Assembly: GCA_034231615.1 (NCBI GenBank) | Contig: CM067306.1 | Span: forward strand, 60,059,057-60,123,056 | DNA from: Meghimatium bilineatum | Taxonomy: Eukaryota; Mollusca; Gastropoda; Stylommatophora; Philomycidae | DNA length: 64,000 bases | Reading direction: 5' to 3' | Shown: piece by piece, positions 54,540-64,000 of the stretch | Layout of the letters: each line of letters starts with the position of its first letter | How positions within the stretch are numbered: the stretch's first letter is position 1 | The notes under the pieces: generated by a model | What the model was told of the DNA's origin: nothing | What the model saw: only the letters and a program-made list of their open reading frames with translations | The model's database searches: none | Made by a program: the position numbers and the translations under genes

Positions 54540-54692
54540 ATCATAATGTGCTATCATATTATGTTATCACATTATGTTATCGTACAATGTTATCATATTA
54601 TGTTGCATTATGTTATTGTATGATGTTATCATATTATGTTATCACATTATGTTATCGTATGATGTTATCATATGACGTTATAATATTATGTA
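54540..54692. repeat. Short irregular tandem repeat
   Basis: Repeated tatgttatcacattatgtta and variants. Confidence 0.85.
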
Positions 54693-54721
54693 TGAGTATT
54701 TAATTACTGCTGATAGAGCAG

Positions 54722-54815
54722 ATTATGAGTGCATCAGGATATTGTCAATGCAAGGGATAACAAGTCTATCAAGGACAGTTATATCCTGAATCTTGTCTTA
54801 TCATCTGATGCAATA
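54722..54815 (-). mobile_element. LINE-E remnant
   Basis: gtgcatcaggatattgtcaa and ctatcaaggacagttatatc match 20940-21030 in the same (minus) orientation. Confidence 0.65.
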
Positions 54816-55289
54816 TATAATATGTAATAGTTATTTCCACTTGTGCAGTTGAGTCATGGTAGGAGAGGGGGGGGGAGGTGGTGTTATCTGTCTTCTGCCA
54901 TTTGGGTCACATTGGCCACAGTCAGCCAGCCAGTGTCACAGGTTTGTTTGATTATGTAAACAGCTGACCATGGAGCAGTCGTAGTCTTTAGAATAGATTT
55001 TAAGAAACTGAGAAATTCCTGTCATAAGTTTAGGTTCTCATTTATAATAATTAGTTGGCGAAATGTTTTTCTATAGCTGTGATCCTGCTCGTGAAAGTTG
55101 TCTGTTCATTTGATTTAATTTTGTGGTGTTTTTGGTGGTTTTTTTAAAAATGCATCCAAAAAAAAGGTTGCTGGAGTAGTCGTGGCATTTGAACACTTAT
55201 ATTATCATATGGTTAGAGGACTTGAGGACAAGAGACATCAACAATTTATCACTCTAGACAAACTGCAGTCAACCCAGCTTGTAGACTTT

Positions 55290-55890
55290 AAAAAAAAAAA
55301 TTTTTTGGGGCGTTCGCTCCATTGTAATCAGCATGGATATCCGTGCGATTTCCCCCGTGAGCGTGTTTACGTTGTGCTACCGTTATGCGCCTTGTAGGCC
55401 TAGCACATTCGATTTCGGCATGCCTTGACAATTCGGATGGGCCACCCTAGCCTGTGACAGCCTCCCTATCTGTCGCCAGGCACGCGTGTGTGTGGTGACT
55501 CTTTGCCCAGATGATTATTTTGCTCACTTCTGTCTCGCACGAGGTGTTCCACTGTCTATGAACTTGCCTCGTGTAATTGGACGTACTGTGCCTGTGCCCA
55601 TCGGGTACTAAACCGTTTCTCATCCGTGAGCCTGGTTTCTTAAGAGGAAGAACTCAACAGAAGAGTTGGACCCTGGCTCTTTCGCCCTCTTAGCCGAGGT
55701 GTCATTCACCGACATCGTGAACCTCTCGCCCAAGTTCGAGTCACACCACGCGATTGAGAGCAAGGCGTTCTCGAGCTGAGCGACCGTGTCCCAATAGCGC
55801 CTGAGCCCATCAGGTACTGAACCCTTTCTCTCTGCAAGTGTATTTCCAGTATAGGAGAACCTGACAGTAGAGTTGGGCCAGGGCTAAGTT
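55290..55890. mobile_element. GC-richer composite with tRNA-like promoter and direct repeat
   Basis: Contains tagccgaggtg (A-box pattern) near 55690 and gttcgagtc (B-box pattern) near 55733. Two ~88-bp related segments flank them (55592-55680 with gcccatcgggtactaaaccg, 55801-55886 with gcccatcaggtactgaaccc). It looks like a tRNA-derived, possibly dimeric SINE; no tRNA cloverleaf is evident. Confidence 0.5.
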
Positions 55891-56134
55891 GACATGTGAA
55901 AATGAAAAGTTGGAATTGAAAGCAGTTTAAAACAACATAAAAATACATTTTTTTTTAAGTCAAATTGTAAACATGTGCCATTATGTGCAATGTTCAGTTT
56001 TTTTAAAATCATGCACCTAATAAGAAAATGTGTATATTACAGCCATCACTGCTAGACACGCTCTCTCAACCCCGAATAAAAATTCCCAGATTTATATCAG
56101 TATGCAACATATATATTTAGCTTTTATTGCTCTG

Positions 56135-56560
56135 TTTATAGAATTTTGTTATGTATAGTTGGTAATTCCCATGTTTATAGAATTTTGTTGTTATGTATAG
56201 TTGGTTGATTCCCATGTTTATAGAATTTTGTTGTTATGTATAGTTGGTTGATTTCCATGTTTATAGAATTTTGGTATAGTTGGTTGATTCCCATGTTTAT
56301 AGAATTTTGTTGTTATGTATAGTTGGTAATTCCCATGTTTATAGAATTTTGTTGTTATGTATAGTTGGTAATTCCCATGTTTATAGAATTTTGTTGTTAT
56401 GTATAGTTGGTTGATTCCCATGTTTATAGAATTTTGCTGTTATGTATAGTTGGTTGATTCCCATGTTTATAGAATTTTGTTGTTATGTATAGTTGGTTGA
56501 TTCCCATGTTTATAGAATTTTGTTGTTATGTATAGTTGGTTGATTCTCATGTTTGTTGAT
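56135..56560. repeat. ~43-bp minisatellite
   Basis: About ten copies containing gttatgtatagttggttgat, some shortened. Confidence 0.95.
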
Positions 56561-57160
56561 GTTTTGTAACTCTTTTGCAGCCTAGTCTGAGAATATGCAA
56601 ATGTTTTATGAATTTATAAACTTTGCCCTAGTTTTTTCTCTCATGTCTTTTTTATGAAAATTGTGGTGTGTGTACTATGATAATCTTGTAATTTTTTGGC
56701 TATTTTATTGTCATTGTAAGGGAGATAAGTAATTTTGTGAAGGTGTATTTTGCTCCTTTGTCATGATCTATGCTCATTCAGTCACAAAACAGAAACCGTG
56801 TTATGTCCCTTTCATACATATTTAAGATATGGAAGGGAGATAACACTTAGCTCTTAGTGTATACATTGTGAACCCACATTTTTGCAAGCTTACTACAGTG
56901 AAATCCCATGACAACAGCTTGGTCTGGATAGACAAAATATTTGTGGGATAATAGAAATTCACTATATACAGTGGGCAGGCATATCCAAATTATGAACAAC
57001 AGCCATATCCCAAGATAAAAATTGTTTGGAGAACTCTCACAGAGTGCTAGAAGGGGGACTCACACAGAGTGCTAGAAGAAAAAAACATCAAGGGAACTGT
57101 CACAGAGTGCTAGAAGAAGAGATGGACACAAGTTGTGACACAAGGATATATGCAAATAAT
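56561..57160. other. Unassigned DNA with a MITE half
   Basis: 56892-56970 matches the left half of the MITE-like family (acagtgaaatcccatgacaa). 57015-57120 holds three copies of ctcacagagtgctagaag. Confidence 0.5.
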
Positions 57161-57164
57161 CAGT

Positions 57165-57370
57165 GAATGCTTTTGCTATCGCTTCTGACATCTGGGAAAA
57201 GCTGGCAGAAGGCCACATCACATGGAGAACAATCCTGTGTAGTGGGGCTAGAACATGGGAGAAGTCAATACTGAACCGAGTGGAAGAACAAAAGTTCAGA
57301 CATACGGTGCAGCAATCCAGCGATAACATTTTCCCATGTCTTTTCTGCAGCACACTAAATCACAAATTAG
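57165..57370 (+). mobile_element. Probable LINE ORF end
   Basis: Encodes WEKLAEGHITWRTILCSGAR and a possible Cys pair, FPCLFC, resembling the region before the finger in LINE-E. Short and weak. Confidence 0.45.
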
Positions 57371-57789
57371 TTGGTTGCTGATCCAACGGTCATGTGCTCA
57401 TGACTTTTGACCCAAAAGTACATTATAGTGCTGGGAAGTTTCGACCGGGCCAGAGCCAGAAAATATCTATCACGCCACCAGGAAGGTAGGTTTCTACTTA
57501 TGCAGCCAAGATATGGTTCACTGTGCTCATTTCCCACCACCAATTGCCTACTGGTTATGCTCCAGGCATGCAACCAAATGTTCAAGTCAAAAGGCTTGTC
57601 ACTTCCTGAGTTATTGCACTGTTATGATGGGCCTCAACCATAGGACAACAGTCCAGTAAGTTTCTCCCTCCCCAGTGCTGCACAGTATATCTCTGGCTCC
57701 CTCCCAAACACAGAGGGTACATGCATATATACTAATAATAATGAATATAAAATGCAAAAACACATGAAAAACATAATTGTATGGATGAT

Positions 57790-57930
57790 ACATGCTATCA
57801 TGTTTCAAAAAGAGGGCCTCAATATAACCGCATGTCATCTACTAAAGTTTTCTGTTGCATGGGTGGTTTGTCTAGTGGGGCATTGGTGGGACTCACAGAC
57901 GCAGCTGCATGTATAAATCACTTACAGATC
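57790..57930. repeat. Interspersed repeat shared with 21405-21560
   Basis: Shares gttgcatgggtggtttgtct and neighbouring bases. Confidence 0.7.
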
Positions 57931-58047
57931 GGCAGATTTAGCCATCACAAGACAGGTTCTGCTTGTGCCCTATTGACTCCATCTTTCACATTTAAACGTT
58001 AACAAGCTTGCTTCAGACTGATCGACGAATAAAGCCATATATATATA

Positions 58048-58150
58048 TATATATAGTGTAAAGAATAAATATAATTGGAGATTTAAAAAAGTGTATTACA
58101 TAAAGTTTGCTATAAAAGGATGTGCTATAAAAGGATTTCACTGTATAGCG
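58048..58150. mobile_element. MITE-like element, right half
   Basis: gaataaatataattggagat to aggatttcactgta. The left half is absent. Confidence 0.65.
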
Positions 58151-58299
58151 AATATAACAAATTGTTCTCCTCAGTGGAACTCCTGTAAAACTAGACTACC
58201 ATTCTGTCACATAAGGAGATCTGAGATAAATTAAGTGATTGCTGTGCTGCTTTAATGAGGATTATTACTTGACATTGTTACAGTGGAATCCCATTATAA

Positions 58300-58505
58300 A
58301 GTTTATAAAGCATATATGAAGAGAGAAGCAGAAAGAAGAGCCAGGGGTAGATCTAGAGTACGCTGGATCGACAACATCAAAGAGACATTACACGAACACC
58401 AAATAACATTATTTGAAGCTGCCAGAAAAGCGAGAATAAGAACATTGTATCTCCGGCCCTTGACACCTGTAAAGGGTAAAAGAGGAAGGAAAGAAGAAGA
58501 AGAAG
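58300..58505 (+). mobile_element. LINE tail inserted in the MITE, (GAA)n end
   Basis: Encodes RRARGRSRVRWIDNIKETLH and ends in gaagaagaag. Exact 12-bp duplication atcccattataa at 58288-58299 and 58506-58517. Confidence 0.88.
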
Positions 58506-58541
58506 ATCCCATTATAACAACTTGGTCAAGACCAACAAAAT

Positions 58542-58761
58542 TTGTTGTCTGTTCCCATGTGAATGATGGTTGATCGTATTCACACTTGCCATTAAGGGTT
58601 GGGGTGGGAGCTTCGGCTGTCTTTCCAAGGCCATATGACTCACCTTGGTTGCATTGGTTCATATTTGTTCAAGGCTATCTTGATGTTTTCTATCCACCGT
58701 TTTCTTGGTCTACCTTTGGCCTTATGTCTGATTATTCTTTTGTTACATGCTTTTAATACCT
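58542..58761 (-). mobile_element. LINE-C tail inserted in the same MITE, opposite strand
   Basis: Minus reading gives GRPRKRWIENIKIALNKY and the family 3' end. Flanked by acaaaat at 58535-58541 and 58762-58768. Confidence 0.8.
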
Positions 58762-59254
58762 ACAAAATATGTATGTAATAATAGAAATTCTCTACTTGAA
58801 TACTTAAATTAAATGAAAAACACTATAGAATAAATATAATTGGGTATTTTGAAAAGTGTTGTTATATAGGGAAATGTGTTATAAAAGAATGTGCTATAGC
58901 GGGATTCCACTGTATGTGTAAGCGGTATATCATTATCTTGTGTGAATATTTAGAAGAAAATTAAGGTTGAATAATAATTATTATGTCCTTGAAAAATTTG
59001 TTACTGTATTTTAATTCTTTTATTGCTGTACAATAACAACTTGCCAGAACCAAACAATTTTCATATTACAATCAATATTTACGTTTTTGTCATCTATTTT
59101 TCTAGTTTGACCTGTATTATATCGTTTTTTGGTTGAGAAATAATTTGGTTCATTGTGAATGTTATGTTGAATGTGTCAAGGGGAGGGTAAATTGAAAAAC
59201 CAGATTTTATCCACCACTGCCGTATGTTCACTCTAATCTCCAATCTCTTACACA

Positions 59255-59510
59255 TCTTATTCTCACTACATCTCCCTACACTCATTATTTTCACTACATC
59301 TCCCTACAAATTTTATTTTCACTACATCTCCCTACAAACATTATTCTCATTACCTCTCCCTACAAACTTTATTCTCACTACATCTCCCTACAAACTTTAT
59401 TCTCACTACATCTCCCTACACACTTTATTCTCATTACCTCTCCCTACAAACTTTATTCTCACTACATCTCCCTATACGCCATATTTTCAATGCATCTCCC
59501 TATGCATGTT
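59255..59510. repeat. 28-bp minisatellite
   Basis: About nine copies containing tctcactacatctccctaca. Confidence 0.94.
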
Positions 59511-59984
59511 CATATTAACCGTGTCCCTCATACAGTTCAAAGGAATCATTGAGAATCACCTTCTAGTGAAGCAATTTGACTTTTCGCGTGTTATCCATTG
59601 GTCACTGTCTATATATTTGTATAGACAGACAATGAAAATCACAAATGACATCACTTTAGAAGATGATTTCCCATGACTCTGCAGGACTGTCATTGATGAC
59701 AAAACACAATATTAACTACACATATCTATATGCCACCAATTCTTCTTATTTGTTAACTTCCTGGTCATGTTAACAATTTCCAGTGTTTGATACTTTTAAT
59801 TCCTTCTTCGAACATTCCTTCATTGTTGATATATTTACCCTTACAGTTTCCATTATTGATAGTTTGAAATATTGATATGAACTGTTTGTACATATTTTTC
59901 ATATATTTGTGAGAGACTCCTTAAATCGTTATTAAGCAAAGAAGTAGCTTTTTGAGAAACAGCATTTCTGATCATTGAACCTTC

Positions 59985-60893
59985 TATGTGATCAAGTCAC
60001 ATTTGAACCTTCTATGTGATCAAGTCACATTTGAATCTTCTATGTGATCAAGTCACATTTGAATCTTCTATGTAATCAAGTCACATTTGAACCTTCTATG
60101 TAATCAAGTCATTTGAATCTTCTATGTGATCAAGTCACATTTGAATCTTCTATGTAATCAAGTCATTTGAATCTTCTATGTGATCAAGTCACATTTGAAT
60201 CTTCTATGTAATCAAGTCATTTGAATCTTCTATGTGATCAAGTCACATTTGAACCTTCTATGTGATCAAGTCACATTTGAACCTTCTATGTGATCAAGTC
60301 ACATTTGAACCTTCTATGTGATCAAGTCACATTTGAACCTTCTATATGATCAAGTCACATTTGAACCTTCTATGTGATCAAGTCACATTTGAATCTTCTA
60401 TGTGATCAAGTCACATTTGAACCTTCTATGTGATCAAGTCACATTTGAATCTTCTATGTGATCAAGTCACATTTGAACCTTCTATGTGATCAAGTCACAT
60501 TTGAACCTTCTATGTGATCAAGTCACATTTGAACCTTCTATGTGATCAAGTCACATTTGAATCTTCTATGTGATCAAGTCACATTTGAATCTTCTATATG
60601 ATCAAGTCACATTTGAATCTTCTATGTGATCAAGTCACATTTGAATCTTCTATGTAATAAGTCACATTTGAATCTTCTATGTGATCAAGTCACATTTGAA
60701 TCTTCTATGTGATCAAGTCACATTTGAATCTTCTATGTGATCAAGTCACATTTGAATCTTCTATGTGATCAAGTCACATTTGAATCTTCTATGTGATCAA
60801 GTCACATTTGAACCTTCTATGTGATCAAGTCACATTTGAATCTTCTATGTGATCAAGTCACATTTGAATCTTCTATGTGATCAAGTCATATTT
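59985..60893. repeat. 28-bp minisatellite adjoining a MITE half
   Basis: About 33 copies containing ttctatgtgatcaagtcaca, with aacc/aatc alternation. It runs directly into the right half of a MITE-like copy (60895-60982). Confidence 0.96.
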
Positions 60894-60894
60894 G

Positions 60895-60982
60895 AACTTT
60901 AAATTGGGGATTTTGAAAAGTGTTGTTATATAGGGAAATATGTTATAAAAGAATGCACTATAGAGGGATTCCACTGTACTTC
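60895..60982. mobile_element. MITE-like element, right half
   Basis: aaattggggattttgaaaag to agagggattccactgtac. Confidence 0.7.
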
Positions 60983-61650
60983 CTAAATGCTGCTCTGCCT
61001 ATTGTCCTGACCCAGCCATCGTAGTCTATTTTATATGTAATATACACCTTTATGTATTGAGGTTAATAGCTGCAACCTGTATTCTGAGTTCTGACTCCAC
61101 ATTTTGCAAATGATTTATATACTTATTTCTAAAATAAACAAATTCTGAATAATTTCTTTTCAAATTATTTAAATATTACAAAAATATTTTCTTTTCAAAT
61201 AAAAATAATTCCAAAGTCATTTTCAATAGTTCTGGAAAATTCTCATTTCTACAAATGGGTATTTATGTCAAAGGTTCTCAAAATTGGTCAATGGAGTCTG
61301 GTGGAAGCAAAAAAAAGGTCCTTTATTTATGATGAAATAACTACAAAAGCACTTCCTTAAATTCAATGGCAGGGTTATCTATAGTGTTTGATACACAATG
61401 AGAATCTAAATTTAGAAATTACTTCATGTGTTCTTATATATTTACATCAATCTCTTTCATGAATTTATAAATAAATATAAATTTATAAATTCAACACTCT
61501 TTTGTTATAATTTAAGTGAAAGTTGTAAAATTTTGTTATTTGTTTATTATCAGACCTTTCTTTAGAGACAGTCAAGATGTATCACTTTTCTGACCAACAA
61601 TCCAATGTGTAATTATCTCCCATTACCAAGATCTTTAGAACTTTCTATAT
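60983..61650. other. Unassigned intergenic DNA
   Basis: AT-rich; nothing recognised. Confidence 0.5.
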
Positions 61651-61654
61651 CTTA

Positions 61655-61860
61655 TGAAAGATTTTATGAGGACCTTCTGTGAGAGATTTTATGAGGACCT
61701 TCTGTGAGAGATTTTATGAGGACCTTCTGTGAGAGATTTTATGAGGACCTTCTGTGAGAGATTTTAGAAGGACATTCTGTGATTTTATGATGACCTTCTG
61801 TGAGAGATTTTATGAGGACCTTCTGTGATTTTATGATGACCTTCTGTGAGAGCTGTCATG
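61655..61860. repeat. 25-bp tandem repeat
   Basis: About eight copies of tgagagattttatgaggacc with shortened variants. Confidence 0.94.
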
Positions 61861-61912
61861 ATGTTCTATAATAAATTTTATAGTGGCAACCTCTAGTATG
61901 ATAATGAAGATT

Positions 61913-62280
61913 CAGGGTGTCCATAAATAATGTTAATAATTGGGAGAAGAGTCTGAATGTTGATCATTGATAGTACTTGACAAGAAGGAAAGTTTGTTCA
62001 CGTCTACGTTTGTGTTGATACAAGTTGATGTGAACTATATATTTTAGACCAACCAAATTGTTCAAATTTTATATACAGTTTGTTTTTTTTATCAGATAAA
62101 AATCCTTTAGGTCTCTTCATTCCATACTTCTGCAGAAAATTTGGGATGGGGGGGGGGAAAACATACATTAAAAAAAATTATTTAGGCAGAAAGGGAGTGG
62201 TTTCCTGTAATCTTGACAGTTGTTGGGGGAGGGAGTAAAATATTTGAAAAAATTCTTGCCGTGATTTATGGACATCCCTT
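61913..62280. mobile_element. Candidate mariner-type MITE
   Basis: Left agggtgtccataaataatg and right end whose complement is agggatgtccataaatcacg are inverted repeats of about 18 bp, 367 bp apart. No transposase. A TA duplication is not clear. Confidence 0.45.
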
Positions 62281-62332
62281 AATAATAATAAAAGTCATAA
62301 CCCATCAGGGTTGTAGGGGTGTCACATTGAGA
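62281..62332 (-). mobile_element. LINE-D 3' tip
   Basis: cataacccatcagggttgta matches the 3' tip of the 11890 and 39000 copies. Confidence 0.55.
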
Positions 62333-62556
62333 CATTTGATGCAGAAAAGATGCAGATAGATTCCAGGTCTTACAGCTATATACGGTTCCTTGTGGGGGAA
62401 CTAAAATTGATTTCAGCACAAAACTTTGGTAGCTGTAGTAGTGACAAACTGAGTCCACATGCTGAAAGATAAAATAAATGGGTGACTTAGACATTTGTGG
62501 ATGAAGTGGCTTGTCCATGAGTAGATGGAGTGGCATAGATATGAGTTAGTGGAGTA

Positions 62557-62745
62557 CAGTGCATGTTTTAACCTGCGGAGACTTCATTAAATTTATTGCA
62601 TGTTTTAACCTGCGGAGACTTCATTAAATTTATTGCATGTTTTAACCTGCGGAGACTTCATTAAATTTATTGCATGTTTTAACCTGCGGAGACTTCATTA
62701 AATTTATTGCATGTTTTAACCTACGGAGACTTCATTAAATTTATT
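62557..62745. repeat. 37-bp tandem repeat
   Basis: Five nearly identical copies containing ttaacctgcggagacttcat. Confidence 0.95.
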
Positions 62746-62746
62746 G

Positions 62747-62960
62747 GCTTGGACAGCAAGAATCATCGGCAATGAAAGAGCCTCCACATTGGGACAGCAG
62801 GAATCAATGGCAATGAAATTGGCCTCCATGTTGGAACAGCAGGAATCAACGGCAATGAAATTGGCCTCCATGTTGGAACAGCAGGAATCAATGGCAATGA
62901 AACGGGCCTCCACATTGGGACAGCAGGAATCAATGACAATCAAAGAAAATCCACATTGGT
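62747..62960. repeat. ~42-bp tandem repeat
   Basis: Five copies containing acagcaggaatcaatggcaa, directly following the 37-bp array. Confidence 0.95.
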
Positions 62961-63049
62961 TGGAAAGCACAAATACAAGAAGAATTTTTTAAGACCATGA
63001 ATGAAATGTTATGAACTCTACATAAACATTTTCTAAATGAGTATACTAA

Positions 63050-64000
63050 ACTATCGTCAAGTGCCATCTCCGCAACGAAAGTTGGCCGCAACATATCTCT
63101 AACATCCCCTGTCTCTTGTTTTGATGGTGCACTGTGCTAGACTGTAACTTGCCCATCGTGTGATATTACTCTCACTTGTATCTCTGCCTACCACTTGCTT
63201 TATTCCCTTTGACTTTACCTTCAAGTAAGGTCTTCAATAAGGTTTCATGTCTTTTAAAGTGTTTAAAATATTTTATTTGATCTTTATTTTCCTTAGTAAT
63301 TCTTTCTTCATATTAAGTGTTTTTAGAACCTCTTTGTTTGTTCTTCTCTTTTCATGATGTTCTCCCTATTCTTCTATTACCCACAAAGGCATCAATTTTG
63401 TCTTCTAATTGTTTATTTAGTGTCCATGTTTCTGAGCCATACATTAATATGTGATGTTTAGATGTTACAATTTTTCTAATGTCATTGAAGGTATTTTTAG
63501 CCATTCCTATTCTCCTTTTAACTTCTGTTTCATATCTTGCCATTTTTTGTGACTGTGTCCAAGATACTTGTTGTAGTTTCTCTCCATTTATGTTTAGCTC
63601 TTGTTCTTCTGTGTCTTTGCTGATTATAATGGTTTTTATTTTTTGAAATTTATGTCCAGTCAATATTCTTTACTTGATCTATTAGTCTGTAGTTCATGTT
63701 CACTTTCTGCTAAAAGAACAGTATCATCTGCATATCTACGGTTGTTTATTATTTTCCCATTGATCTTGAGTCCTGGAATTTCTTCTATATTTTTAAAGAT
63801 ATTCTCTGTGTAGATATTAAATAGGCTTGGTGATAAAATGCATCCTTGTCTTACCCCTCTTTTTATTTCTATGTATGATGAGTAGTTGTTCCCAATATAT
63901 ATTTCTTATCAGTCTGTCTTTTCCATCTATGCTTATTTCTTGTAGTCATTTGGTTAATTTTTCATGTTTGACTCTGTCAAAAGCCTTGCTGAAGTCTATG
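63050..64000 (-). mobile_element. LINE-A with RT blocks, running off the right edge
   Basis: Minus strand: 3' end at 63050, then YFGHIKRHD-type end (decayed), YGSETWTLNKQLEDKIDAF, IISKDTEEQELNINGEKLQQ, the active-site block RYADDTVLLAE, the GCILSPSLFNIYTE block and DFSKAFDRVKHE at the window edge. These are RT motifs of a non-LTR element. Several frame breaks; the 5' part is outside the window. Confidence 0.9.

Larger units (their letters stand above)
58279..58915. mobile_element. MITE-like element split by two LINE tails
   Basis: The left end (ttacagtggaatcccattat) at 58279 and the right end (gcgggattccactgtat) near 58915 belong to one ~200-bp element. It is interrupted at 58300-58505 and 58542-58761. 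Confidence 0.8.

Noticed and set aside
57407-57643. 78-codon ORF as a possible small gene
   Set aside because: No recognisable domain and it sits between LINE-like and repeat sequence; cannot be supported.

Overview
The window is animal nuclear DNA, AT-rich and almost entirely intronic or intergenic. It carries one recognisable host gene spread over about 33 kb, embedded in LINE fragments, SINEs, MITE-like elements and more than 30 minisatellite arrays. The gene layout, the GT/AG introns of 0.3-3.9 kb and the style of the non-LTR retrotransposon tails fit a mollusc, most likely a gastropod. The species call is an inference from pattern, not from a search.

The host gene is a MAGUK p55 scaffold protein, orthologous to vertebrate MPP2/MPP6 (PALS2) and Drosophila Varicose. 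Fourteen coding exons on the + strand (18975-19011 through 52233-52409) join with canonical GT/AG sites and consistent phases into 1704 nt, that is 567 codons plus stop. Domain order is L27-L27-PDZ-SH3-HOOK-GUK. Upstream of exon 1 (1-18.9 kb) no host gene is visible, only repeats and unassigned DNA; a 5' UTR exon may lie there or outside the window. Downstream of the stop (52.4-64 kb) there are candidate polyadenylation signals, then arrays, MITE copies and LINE pieces, ending in a minus-strand LINE that runs off the right edge.

Mobile elements: at least six groups of non-LTR LINE fragments (named LINE-A to LINE-G here for convenience), mostly 5'-truncated. They include groups with a C-terminal C2H2 finger and groups with an RNase H domain. 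There is also a ~280 bp SINE-like family with a (GAA)n tail, tRNA-like SINEs, foldback and MITE-like elements, and a 960-bp TTAA-flanked insertion. Several insertions are nested and keep exact target-site duplications (11890-12378, 16569-17373, 39038-39690, 45562-45837, 58300-58505).

Most striking is how minisatellites interact with the gene. Arrays run up to, or close to, the 3' splice sites of exons 2, 3, 4, 5 and 11. In two places the array unit contains the end of an exon with its 5' splice site. After exon 6 a 51-bp unit repeats so that five identical-style GTAAGT donors lie in one open frame, each compatible with exon 7. This could generate a length-variable PDZ-SH3 linker by alternative donor use.
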